Shown here: positions 42,349-51,674 of the stretch, in pieces
Numbering within the stretch: position 1 is the stretch's first letter
Layout: every line of letters starts with the position of its first letter
NCBI RefSeq assembly: GCF_051488685.1
Contig: NZ_JBPSEH010000003.1
Location: 244,019 to 308,018, forward strand
Length of the DNA: 64,000 nucleotides
Source: Melioribacter sp051488685
GTDB lineage: Bacteria; Bacteroidota; Ignavibacteria; Ignavibacteriales; Melioribacteraceae
Reading direction: 5' to 3'
The notes under the pieces: model-generated
Database searches by the model: none
Told to the model about the DNA's origin: nothing
What the model saw: only the letters and a program-made list of their open reading frames with translations
Made by a program: the position numbers and the translations under genes

Positions 42349-44943
42349 TCACAATTTTATGTGCATTTTTTTACCATTGTAAGCCACTGATTTGACCTTT
42401 TCATTGACTTTCAAAATTTCAAATTTTCTGGTCGTCATCATTCCGGGAAAAGCACCTTGCCTGTGATGAATTGTTAGTGTTTGGTTCTTATCGTCCCACG
42501 AAAATTTTATCGTCGAATACATTCCCTTTTCGTAATTATAATGATCCCCTTCATCCTCATATAGTATGAACTCCCCATCAGCGCCAGGATAGATACGAAT
42601 TCCAAGAGTATCCCACTTTTTCTCTGTTGCATATTGTACATCAGGACCAATGGGTAAGATAGAACCAGCTTTTACGTATAATGGAATAATGTCGATAGGA
42701 GTTTCTCTGGTGATATGCTGGCCACCACTCAATTTTTCACCTGTCCAGAAGTCATACCAATGAACCCCTTTGGGTAAGTAAATTTTACATGCTCTGGCAT
42801 TTGCCTCTGTAACAGGAGTTACCAACATATTTTTACCAAACATAAATTCATACGGCTGGCGAATGGCAATTGTATCATTAGCAAAATCCATAATTAATGG
42901 ACGCATCATGGTTGAACCGTTTGAAGTCACCTGCCAGGCTTCAGAATAAATATATGGTATTAAACGATAACGCAGGTTTAATATTTTATGCATGGTATTC
43001 TCTACCTGAGGTCCATATTTCCAGGGTTCGGTTTCACTCATGTATCCATGTATTCGGAAAATTGGATTAAAAGCGCCCCATTGAAACCATCGAATGAGTA
43101 ACTCATGATATTTCTCATCGGTGTATTGAGATCTACCGGGACGAAAAAAACCTCCAATGTCGGTTGTCCAATAAGGCATACCTGTAATGGTGTAATTTAA
43201 TCCTGCCACAATCTGTCGCCTGAAAGCATCCCATGTCCCTCCAATATCTCCCGACCAGTTTATGGTGCCATACCGTTGTTGGCCAAGAAAGGCTGATCGG
43301 GTGAGGATACACACTCTTTTATAGGATGTGGTATTACGCTGTCCCTCATAAACTGCCTGATTAACAAAAAGAGGATAGGTCAATCGATAAAAATCTCCCA
43401 ATCCTATATATGTTTTTGTACTGTGTAGTGCATCGTTTTCAGGTTCAGTGGCATCCATCCACCACGAATCAACACCATGAACAAAAAGATTATCTCTTAA
43501 TGTTCGCCAGTATTCTTTTCTTGTTTCGGGGTTGAAATAATCGAGCCATTTGCTGTTGGGTATAAACAAATTTTTCTCCACAAACATTTTCCCTACTTCA
43601 GAATTTTTATCAGGATTTGACCAGATGGAAATGTTAAAATGGGCATTTAAATCGTGAATTTCTTTAATAAATCTGGAAGGATCAGGATAATTCGTTTCGT
43701 CGAATTGGGGTACTCCCCAGCCTCTGTTCCCCCAATATTGCCAGTCCTGTACAATGACATCCATGGGGAGCTTTCGTTTGCGAAATTCTTTTACCGTCTC
43801 TACCAGATGCGAGGCTGAGGTATAACGTTCCCTGCATTGCCAGAAACCATAAGCCCAGAGCGGAAGCAATGGAACATTGCCTGATAATTTGCGGTATGTA
43901 GCGATAACACTATCGGCAGAAGGGCCGTAAAACACAATATAGTCTATAAGCATGGCATGAGGCGAACGAAAAGTAGTTTTGTTTTCAACAGGCCTCCACG
44001 AAACAGATGGTGTGTTAGTTGATTTACAAATCACTTGAAGCGTGTGTTCTCCTGCTTTTAAGTTTACCAGAACTGATGTTGCTGGAGGAAGCCAGAAATT
44101 ACTTTGATCAATACACGGCTTTCCATCGATGGCTATATAATGGCGATTTCCCATATCGCCCAGATCGAGAAAAACAGAATAATTCCCATCTTCAGGGACA
44201 TAAAACTTTCCATAATAAACAGACTGATCCTGAGCAACTTTTTGCGTTCCTGATGTTGTAGTAACTTCAGCCATTCTTTTGCTGTCTGCCGAGTCCTGTT
44301 TTTCGAGCGCAATAAAATTATCGGCTGGATTAAAATCGGTCAGACCATACTGATGCCAGAGTAAGCCATAGCCTTTACTTGAATAAATAAATGGTAAAGC
44401 AATCTGACTATTTACCTGCATCAGACGCCGGGTAACTCCTTTCAAATTATAATGTCCATCCTGAAATTGCCCAAGTCCCAATAGATATTCTTCGGCTGAT
44501 GTTTCAAAACTTTGTTCAACCAAAAAACAAGGTTCACCCATAATTGAATCTGGAATTAATTTTCGTGCTCCTTTTACTTCGCTCAGAAATATTTTTCCAG
44601 AATGATTAGCAAAAGACAAATTGCCAGTTTGTTTGTTTAAGAGTACCGTTATGTTTTTCAATTTTATTTCAATTGTTGACGGTAAATCTGCAACCTGAAA
44701 TTCTGGAGTCTGGGCTTTCGAAATGAAAACAAGCTCAGGAATGTTGGGCTCAGAATTTACATAAAATTTTATTCTGACAGCATTGTGAGATAAAGGGATA
44801 ATACTCAGAGTACCAAGAGACAAATCAACAATAAGTCGATCCTGTTTTTTATTATAACTTTTTACTACTTGAGCCTTACATAAAGCCTGAAAAAAGATTC
44901 CAGCTATAAAAAAAACAATTATATAAATATTTTTTGCTTTCAT
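42349..44943 (-). CDS. GH31 glycosidase (alpha-xylosidase type) with inserted PA14 domain
   Basis: 864 residues with a signal peptide. The N-terminal GH31 beta domain is split by a PA14 domain (about 220-345). The catalytic barrel follows: nucleophile Asp497 in SWWMDATEPEND and acid/base Asp566 in WSGDIGGTW. This arrangement, PA14 plus barrel, is that of Xyl31A-type alpha-xylosidases that act on xyloglucan oligosaccharides. The last about 150 residues are nearly the same as in the other GH31 of the cluster (51675), while the first halves differ. It ends 5 bases after the GH2 stop region. Confidence 0.9.
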   Translation of the reverse strand: MKAKNIYIIVFFIAGIFFQALCKAQVVKSYNKKQDRLIVDLSLGTLSIIPLSHNAVRIKFYVNSEPNIPELVFISKAQTPEFQVADLPSTIEIKLKNITVLLNKQTGNLSFANHSGKIFLSEVKGARKLIPDSIMGEPCFLVEQSFETSAEEYLLGLGQFQDGHYNLKGVTRRLMQVNSQIALPFIYSSKGYGLLWHQYGLTDFNPADNFIALEKQDSADSKRMAEVTTTSGTQKVAQDQSVYYGKFYVPEDGNYSVFLDLGDMGNRHYIAIDGKPCIDQSNFWLPPATSVLVNLKAGEHTLQVICKSTNTPSVSWRPVENKTTFRSPHAMLIDYIVFYGPSADSVIATYRKLSGNVPLLPLWAYGFWQCRERYTSASHLVETVKEFRKRKLPMDVIVQDWQYWGNRGWGVPQFDETNYPDPSRFIKEIHDLNAHFNISIWSNPDKNSEVGKMFVEKNLFIPNSKWLDYFNPETRKEYWRTLRDNLFVHGVDSWWMDATEPENDALHSTKTYIGLGDFYRLTYPLFVNQAVYEGQRNTTSYKRVCILTRSAFLGQQRYGTINWSGDIGGTWDAFRRQIVAGLNYTITGMPYWTTDIGGFFRPGRSQYTDEKYHELLIRWFQWGAFNPIFRIHGYMSETEPWKYGPQVENTMHKILNLRYRLIPYIYSEAWQVTSNGSTMMRPLIMDFANDTIAIRQPYEFMFGKNMLVTPVTEANARACKIYLPKGVHWYDFWTGEKLSGGQHITRETPIDIIPLYVKAGSILPIGPDVQYATEKKWDTLGIRIYPGADGEFILYEDEGDHYNYEKGMYSTIKFSWDDKNQTLTIHHRQGAFPGMMTTRKFEILKVNEKVKSVAYNGKKMHIKL

Positions 44944-44948
44944 GATAT

Positions 44949-47825
44949 TTATTTCACGTGGATTAAAACCTCTGCTGATTGCAATCCTTCAGATTCTGCC
45001 GAAAGATGGATTGTTCCTTTTTCAGCCATGGATTGAACAACAACAAGACACAGCCCATGAAATGCCTTTCGTTCGCTGGTTTTGAAATACTCATGACTAA
45101 CAGGATTGCCGTTGTCCACTCCTGCAATAATGCCCTTGCCTTGAATTTTAAATTTCACAAGGTTGTCGGCATTTGGACAAACACGGCCTTCCCTGTCGAC
45201 AATTGCCACTTTGATAAACGAAAGATCCTTACCATCAGCGCTGATTTCGGTTCGATCTGGGCTCAGGAGGATTTTGGCAGGCGCACCTGCGGTTTGAACT
45301 TCGTCCGTGCACACCACCTTGCCTTTATTTTTCGCAACGGCTCTTAACGTTCCAGGAACATAAGGAACTTTCCATTCCAAATGTAAATCATCTGTGTCAG
45401 AGAATTTCTTTTCGCCAAGTGATTTTCCGTTTAAAAACAATTCCACTGATTCACAATTGCTGTAACACCAGACGGGAATCTCCTTTCCCTCAAAACCTTG
45501 CCAGTTCCAGTGAGGAAGAATGTGCACCATGGGATTGTCTGTCCACTGACTCTGATAAAGGTAATAACGGTCTTTCTGAAATCCACATCGATCCACAATG
45601 CCAAAATACGAACTGACCGACGGCCAACCAAAAGGTGTTGGCTCGCCAATGTAATCAAAACCTGTCCATACGAATTCACCTGCAACCCACGGCGAATTTT
45701 TGATTGCCTTGAGGACAGTTTCTGCTCTATTTGCCCAATTAGGAACAGTAATGTCGTACGAAGTGCACTGGTTGTTCAACTCTTTTACAATCTTAAGTGT
45801 ATCTCCATCTTGGACCAGGTTATATTCTCCACGGGTACTGACAGTCGAAGCAGTTTCAGAAGCAATTAATTTTGCTTTTCCTTTGAGTGTTTGATAAAAC
45901 TGAATGTTATAATTAATGCCTAACACATCGAGCGGTTTTGCAAAACCACTTTCGACAGCAATTCCCGGATTATTGCATGCGGAAGTAATAGGCCGAGTTG
46001 GGTCTTCTTCACGGCAGATATCTGCAAGTCGCTTCGCCATTTCGTACGCGTTGGCATTGTCCTGTTCAGGAATTTCATTGCCAATGCTCCACAGAATAAT
46101 GCTGGGATGGTTTCTGTCGCGACGAATCATGTCTCGCAAATCTCTTTCTGACCATTCATCGAAAAAGCGACCATAACCATACATTGTTTTTGACTTCTTC
46201 CACTCATCAAATGCCTCATCCATCACGAGAAATCCCATACGATCACATAAATCGAGCAACTCAGGCGCTGGCGGATTATGACTTGTGCGGATGGCATTAC
46301 AACCCATGCTTTTCATAATTTCCAGTTGACGCTCAATTGCCCTTTTGTTTACTGCAGACCCAAGGCATCCAAGATCGTGATGGAGACATACCCCTTTAAT
46401 GGGAACATGTTTTCCATTTAAGAAAAATCCTTTGTCTATGGTAAATTCAAATGTACGAATTCCAAAAGGCGTGTCATAGGTATCCACAATTTTACCATTT
46501 ACATATACTTTCGACTTGACATGGTAAAGAAAAGGATTTTCTAAAGTCCATAATTTGGGTTTTGACAATTTTATCGATTGTTTGAAGGTGCAGATACTAT
46601 CTACTTCAACCTCTTGCGTTGAAGAGATGCTTCCACACTTGTGCCCCTCGTCATCTGTGATGATTGATTCAAGCTTCACGATTTGAGAAGAGTTAGACTG
46701 ATTATGAATTTTTGTTTCGATTCGAATGATGGCTTCACTTTCAGACACAACCGGAGTCGTCACATACGTTCCCCAATGTGCGATATGAACCGGATCAGTT
46801 ACTTTTAATCGCACATTACGGTAAATTCCAGCACCTGAATACCAGCGCGAGCAAGGCTGTTGCACATTCACTCTCACTGCCAGAACATTTTTTTCTTCGC
46901 CAAATTTCAGATGGGGAGTCAATTCATACTGAAAGCTGGAATAGCCATAAGGTCGATTACCAAGGTGAATACCATTGATCCATACATCGCTGTTCATATA
47001 TACGCCATCGAATTCAATGAAAATTCGTTTACCCCGAATACTTTCAGGAAGTCCGAACATTTTTCTATACCAACCAATGCCTGCATTTATATATCCTGCA
47101 CCACTACCTCCCGGGCAAGTGGATTCAAAAGGACCCTCGGTCATTTTTACGCCTTCATCATAAATCCCGCCCCCCATAATTCCGTCGAACACGCGAACAG
47201 CAATAAGATTCTTACCTCCATAGTGAATAATTTCATGGGGAACTTTATACCTTCTGATTGCATCCCATGCAGTGACATAGTTGGGCGGAAAAGAACCCAT
47301 GCTACCCACTTTCACACCGTTAAAATAGGTCTCATCGATATCATCGATTTTACCGAGATTGATATAAATATCCTTTCCACTTAATTCCGCAGGGATATGG
47401 AGCTCACGGCGGAACCAACCAAACACATTATCTTGCGTATAGTTCGAATGTTGTTCCCAGGTCGAGGGAAGATTTACAATCTGCCAGGAACTGTCATCTC
47501 TATCGGGGTTTTTCCAATCCAGGTTGTCGCCTTGATTGAATTTCCATTCTCCTTTCACAATATTGAATTCTGGCGCCTCCTCTTTTTTTGTTATGGACTG
47601 AGCAAGCCCTTCAATGCTCCAGTCGTGGGGCAGATTAATTAATTTCCAGTTAGAATCATCATACAAAGGATCTTGTCCATTCCGAACATCGCCAAAATTG
47701 AAATACCATGATTTAGTAAAAAGCTCCATTGTCTGTGGTTGTCCGAAGGAAATTGGTATCATTGCTGAAACACTAAAAAAGATGATGGTGAAGTAAGATA
47801 GTATTGAAGAAGTATTTATTTTCAT
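44949..47825 (-). CDS. GH2 beta-galactosidase-type enzyme with nested beta-sandwich insert
   Basis: 958 residues with a signal peptide. The sugar-binding domain starts at about 35 (SWYFNFGDVRNG) but is interrupted at about 85-230 by a second jelly-roll (GEWKFNQGDNLDW, FGWFRRELHIPAEL) before resuming at about 240 (GYINAGIGWYRKMF). The TIM barrel holds acid/base Glu584 (SIGNEIPEQ) and the likely nucleophile Glu657 (ASETAS). C-terminal Ig-like domains follow. It probably removes terminal beta-galactose from side chains. Confidence 0.9.
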   Translation of the reverse strand: MKINTSSILSYFTIIFFSVSAMIPISFGQPQTMELFTKSWYFNFGDVRNGQDPLYDDSNWKLINLPHDWSIEGLAQSITKKEEAPEFNIVKGEWKFNQGDNLDWKNPDRDDSSWQIVNLPSTWEQHSNYTQDNVFGWFRRELHIPAELSGKDIYINLGKIDDIDETYFNGVKVGSMGSFPPNYVTAWDAIRRYKVPHEIIHYGGKNLIAVRVFDGIMGGGIYDEGVKMTEGPFESTCPGGSGAGYINAGIGWYRKMFGLPESIRGKRIFIEFDGVYMNSDVWINGIHLGNRPYGYSSFQYELTPHLKFGEEKNVLAVRVNVQQPCSRWYSGAGIYRNVRLKVTDPVHIAHWGTYVTTPVVSESEAIIRIETKIHNQSNSSQIVKLESIITDDEGHKCGSISSTQEVEVDSICTFKQSIKLSKPKLWTLENPFLYHVKSKVYVNGKIVDTYDTPFGIRTFEFTIDKGFFLNGKHVPIKGVCLHHDLGCLGSAVNKRAIERQLEIMKSMGCNAIRTSHNPPAPELLDLCDRMGFLVMDEAFDEWKKSKTMYGYGRFFDEWSERDLRDMIRRDRNHPSIILWSIGNEIPEQDNANAYEMAKRLADICREEDPTRPITSACNNPGIAVESGFAKPLDVLGINYNIQFYQTLKGKAKLIASETASTVSTRGEYNLVQDGDTLKIVKELNNQCTSYDITVPNWANRAETVLKAIKNSPWVAGEFVWTGFDYIGEPTPFGWPSVSSYFGIVDRCGFQKDRYYLYQSQWTDNPMVHILPHWNWQGFEGKEIPVWCYSNCESVELFLNGKSLGEKKFSDTDDLHLEWKVPYVPGTLRAVAKNKGKVVCTDEVQTAGAPAKILLSPDRTEISADGKDLSFIKVAIVDREGRVCPNADNLVKFKIQGKGIIAGVDNGNPVSHEYFKTSERKAFHGLCLVVVQSMAEKGTIHLSAESEGLQSAEVLIHVK

Positions 47826-47834
47826 TTTATTCTC

Positions 47835-50435
47835 TTAATTCTTGATAGTAATTTTTATAGACTTCATATTTTTAGAATCTGATGTATTGCCATACAATAC
47901 TTCGTACTTTCCGTTACTAACACACATTTTTCCAATAGTGCGATCATAAAATTCAAATGCATTGTAAGGTAAATAGATGATCGAATTAACTGTTTTTCCA
48001 ACTGGCACATTGACTCGTTGAAAACCTCTTAATGTTTTAATTGGTCCTTCTGTATCGTTTAACTTACGTATATAAACCTGAACTATCTCAGTACCATCAC
48101 GTTTACCGGTATTTGTAACAGGTATTGTGAGTTCAATCGATTCATTTGCTTTTATTTTTGTTTTGTTAATTTTCGCATCACCTATCTTGAAAGTAGTATA
48201 GCTCAAACCGAAACCAAATGGGAACAGCGCATCGTTGAAAAAGCGGTACGTGCGATTTTTCATTGAGTAATTTTCGAAATCCGGAAGCTGATCGCTACTC
48301 TTATAAAATGTGATGGGCAGTTTCCCTGAAGGATTGTAATCGCCGAAGAGAACATCGGCAACAGCTTGACCGCCAGATTCACCAGCATACCATGCCTGCA
48401 CGATTGCTTCACAAGTTTCGGTTTCAGGGGTTAAGGCAATAGCAGATCCAGAACAATTGACAAAAATTATCTTTTTGCCAGCAGACTTTAACGCTTTCAA
48501 ACAATTGCGCTGAACCGAAGGCAATTCAATGTTTGTGCGATCCCCACCTTTAAAACCAGGATAAGATACCGGCATCTCTTCGCCTTCGAGTTTACTCGAC
48601 AAACCTCCAACAAATACAACCAGATCAATACCATTAAGTTTCTTAATCAAATCTGTATAATCTACATCCACTTCTTTCCCAAAATCAAATTCAATGTTTG
48701 CCTGCCAATTGTACATCTGGGCATATCGAATTTCGATATGATACTTTTTGCCAGCTTCCACTTTAAAAGGTATACGCGATGGTAACGTACGCCAATTATG
48801 ATACCTCTGAATTGAAGTACCATTGACAAAAAGTTCAAAGTATCCTGTAGCTCCACCTTTGAATACAAGCTCTTCTGAAACTTTTGGAATAAACTCGGTT
48901 TCATATTTAGCAGAGAATCCCTCGAGCTTGACTCCAGACGCAAATTCATGCTGACCAGCAGTAGTTAGTTTGATTGGATGCGTTATTTGTTGGATAGTCA
49001 CCACATTGCCACTAAAATCCGGTGTATTCCAATAAGTCGCTTTAAATCCCTTTTTCCCTTCAAAAGAACACTGATCGAAATAACTCTGTGTCACTTTATC
49101 TTCTACCAGATCACATCCTTTATCGTAAAGAATTTTATCAGGAGAAAGTTTAGATTGAATTCCTTCAAGAATTGTGATTGTTCGTACAGGCTTTCCATTA
49201 TAATTTCCCCAGAGCATTTCTTCATCGTTAGCATTGGGACCAATGACAGCTAGCTTTTTAATAGAAGATTTTTCCAGAGGTAAGATATTATTTTTATTTT
49301 GAAGCAAAACGATTGATTGACGAGCCATATCGAGAGCAAGTTTTCGGTGTTCTTCATTATTGACAACGGATATTGGAATTTTTGTCCATCGAACCAGGTT
49401 ATCGTTGTCGAATTCACCCAGATCGAAACGGTTTTTCATAACACGCATCAAACGGCTGTCGAGTTCTTCTTCGGTGAGCAATCCTTTTTCAACAGCTTCG
49501 GGCAATTTTTTATAAACGTGATTATCCCATTGGCATTCAAGATCGGTTCCAGCCAGAACAGCTTTGGTGGCAGCCTGGACAGCATCGGGTGTAACTTTAT
49601 GACTGGTAAAAAAATCTGTAATGGCGCCACAATCTGCAACAACAAGATGTTTGTAACCCCACTCGTCACGTAAAATTTGTTGTAACAAATGTGAATTACC
49701 ACAACAAGGCTCATCATCAAGGCGATGATAAGCACACATGACCTGACGAACATCAGCTTCCTGAACCAAAGATTTAAAAGCAGGGAGGTAGGTTTCGTAT
49801 AAATCGCGAGGATCGATATTGTTTAAGTTTATCCTGTGTCTGCTCCATTCAGGTCCTGAATGCACGGCAAAATGTTTAGCACAAGCCAACAATTTTCGAT
49901 ACCGAGAAGTATCGGGTCCTTGTAATCCTTTAACCACAGCTACACCCATACGCGACATCAAGTAAGGATCTTCACCATAAGTCTCCTGACCTCGCCCCCA
50001 ACGCGGATCGCGGAAAATGTTCACGTTGGGTGTCCATACAGAGAGACTCAGAAATCGTCTGTTTTCTCCTCCTCTCCGAATCATTTCATGGTACTTTGCT
50101 CGTGTTTCATCAGAAACAGCGTTGAAAATTTGATATACCAATGCATCGTTAAAAGATGCCGCCATGCCGATAGGCTGAGGGAATACCGTAACACTGTCGT
50201 TATTAGCCAAACCATGAAGGGCTTCACTCCACCAATTAAATTTTTTTATACCCAATCGTGGAATAGCATCAGACACATCACACATCAAAGCCGCTTTCTC
50301 TTCAAGAGTGAGGCGAGAAATCAAATCTTTTGCTCGTTCTTCCGAACTTAAATTTGGATTTTGAAAAGGGAATTGTTGCGCATTGATTTCAATAACAATC
50401 AAAAATGCTACAATAAAATATTTATATTTCACCAT
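47835..50435 (-). CDS. GH3 beta-glucosidase/beta-xylosidase with PA14 domain
   Basis: 866 residues with a short signal peptide. FNWWSEALHGLANND and PRWGRGQETYGEDPYL are typical of GH3 xylosidase-type enzymes; the nucleophile is Asp268 in HLVVADCGAIT. A PA14 domain (about 430-580) is inserted in the C-terminal sandwich, and a fibronectin-III-like domain closes the protein. It should trim backbone oligosaccharides from the non-reducing end. Confidence 0.92.
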   Translation of the reverse strand: MVKYKYFIVAFLIVIEINAQQFPFQNPNLSSEERAKDLISRLTLEEKAALMCDVSDAIPRLGIKKFNWWSEALHGLANNDSVTVFPQPIGMAASFNDALVYQIFNAVSDETRAKYHEMIRRGGENRRFLSLSVWTPNVNIFRDPRWGRGQETYGEDPYLMSRMGVAVVKGLQGPDTSRYRKLLACAKHFAVHSGPEWSRHRINLNNIDPRDLYETYLPAFKSLVQEADVRQVMCAYHRLDDEPCCGNSHLLQQILRDEWGYKHLVVADCGAITDFFTSHKVTPDAVQAATKAVLAGTDLECQWDNHVYKKLPEAVEKGLLTEEELDSRLMRVMKNRFDLGEFDNDNLVRWTKIPISVVNNEEHRKLALDMARQSIVLLQNKNNILPLEKSSIKKLAVIGPNANDEEMLWGNYNGKPVRTITILEGIQSKLSPDKILYDKGCDLVEDKVTQSYFDQCSFEGKKGFKATYWNTPDFSGNVVTIQQITHPIKLTTAGQHEFASGVKLEGFSAKYETEFIPKVSEELVFKGGATGYFELFVNGTSIQRYHNWRTLPSRIPFKVEAGKKYHIEIRYAQMYNWQANIEFDFGKEVDVDYTDLIKKLNGIDLVVFVGGLSSKLEGEEMPVSYPGFKGGDRTNIELPSVQRNCLKALKSAGKKIIFVNCSGSAIALTPETETCEAIVQAWYAGESGGQAVADVLFGDYNPSGKLPITFYKSSDQLPDFENYSMKNRTYRFFNDALFPFGFGLSYTTFKIGDAKINKTKIKANESIELTIPVTNTGKRDGTEIVQVYIRKLNDTEGPIKTLRGFQRVNVPVGKTVNSIIYLPYNAFEFYDRTIGKMCVSNGKYEVLYGNTSDSKNMKSIKITIKN

Positions 50436-50469
50436 GGTACTCTCTTCTTATTATTTTTGAGTGGAACGA

Positions 50470-51624
50470 TCAATTTTTGAATAAAAGTTGAGCAAATTGA
50501 TAAAGACTTCGCCGCCAGCTTTGCCATTCATGTGCTGTGTTTGGAGAAACATAAAAATGAGCGTTGATGCCAGCTTTTTTAATGGTCTCTGTAGCTTCTT
50601 TAGGATCACCGCCAAATGGTCCGCCCATGGGTCTATTTTTCATACCTTCGATTTCTCTACCGCCAAAACTTACAAATACTAATTTCACTTTTTCTTTAAA
50701 TCCAGGTGTGTTATTAACGTCATCCATAGTAATACTTCCACCGCTGAATAGTCCAATATGAGAGAAAGTGTCAAGATTCTTCAAGGTTATCATTTTAGTT
50801 TCCATCGCACCCATTGAAAGTCCAGCCATCGCGCGATATGGTTGCTCCTTAAGTGTGCGAAAATTTGCATCAATATACGGAATGAGTTCATCAACCAGAA
50901 CTGTTTGGAATGGCTTGATATCGAAATTTCTCAATCCACCGAATTTGATTTCGTTCGTCATACCATAGGTCATCACAATGATGAAGGGCTTGGCTTTTCC
51001 TTCTGCAATCAAATTATCCATAATGAGATTTACTTTCCCTTGATTAGGCCAACCTGTTTCATCTTCACCCCAACCATGTTGAAGGTAAAGCACCGGATAA
51101 CGCTTTTTTAAATCTTTATCATAATCAGGTGGTGTGTACACGAACGCACGTCGAATTGTATTTGTACTTTTTGAATAGAAAAGAATTTGTCGCACCTGTC
51201 CGTGAGGAACATTTTTCAATGCATAGAAATCTTGATCGTGAGCTGGTATTTCTATTCCACTTCCCCAGCGCATGGCACCATAAAAATACAAACTACCCGG
51301 GTCAGGAACAGCGGCTCCATCTATCCACAGCTGGTAATAGTGAAATCCTTCATCCTGGGGAGCTGACTCGCCAGTCCAAACGCCCGCTGTATCTTTTACC
51401 AAATCGTATTTTACACCACCAATATCGAGTTGTACACGCTTGGCTTCAGGAGCTGAAATCCTGACACGAACTCTGCCCTCAGAATTCACCTGTGGATATT
51501 CCTTACCAGGCTGATTGGTTGAAGCTGGTTTAAAATCCTCAACGATCGGCTTGTCTGTTTGAGCAAAGCAAATTCCACTGATCAATAGGAAAATCAACAA
51601 TATTGTTAATTGTTTTTGTTTCAT
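50470..51624 (-). CDS. CE1-type esterase with N-terminal E-set (CBM48-like) domain
   Basis: 384 residues: signal peptide, immunoglobulin-like E-set (about 45-125, GRVRVRISAPEAKRVQLDIG), and CE1 hydrolase (about 135-384). Motifs are RYPVLYLQHGWGEDETGWPN, the nucleophile GLSMGAME (the usual second Gly is Ala) and NTAHEWQSWRRSLYQFAQLL with the His. It is likely a feruloyl or acetyl esterase for hemicellulose. Confidence 0.9.
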   Translation of the reverse strand: MKQKQLTILLIFLLISGICFAQTDKPIVEDFKPASTNQPGKEYPQVNSEGRVRVRISAPEAKRVQLDIGGVKYDLVKDTAGVWTGESAPQDEGFHYYQLWIDGAAVPDPGSLYFYGAMRWGSGIEIPAHDQDFYALKNVPHGQVRQILFYSKSTNTIRRAFVYTPPDYDKDLKKRYPVLYLQHGWGEDETGWPNQGKVNLIMDNLIAEGKAKPFIIVMTYGMTNEIKFGGLRNFDIKPFQTVLVDELIPYIDANFRTLKEQPYRAMAGLSMGAMETKMITLKNLDTFSHIGLFSGGSITMDDVNNTPGFKEKVKLVFVSFGGREIEGMKNRPMGGPFGGDPKEATETIKKAGINAHFYVSPNTAHEWQSWRRSLYQFAQLLFKN

Positions 51625-51674
51625 GTTTTAATCCCCCATAAATAGTTTTTGTTGGTTTATGTTTAAAACTGTTA

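Noticed and set aside
46860..47384. 174-residue plus-strand frame inside the GH2 gene
   Set aside because: It is antisense to a well-conserved GH2 coding sequence and shows no domain features.
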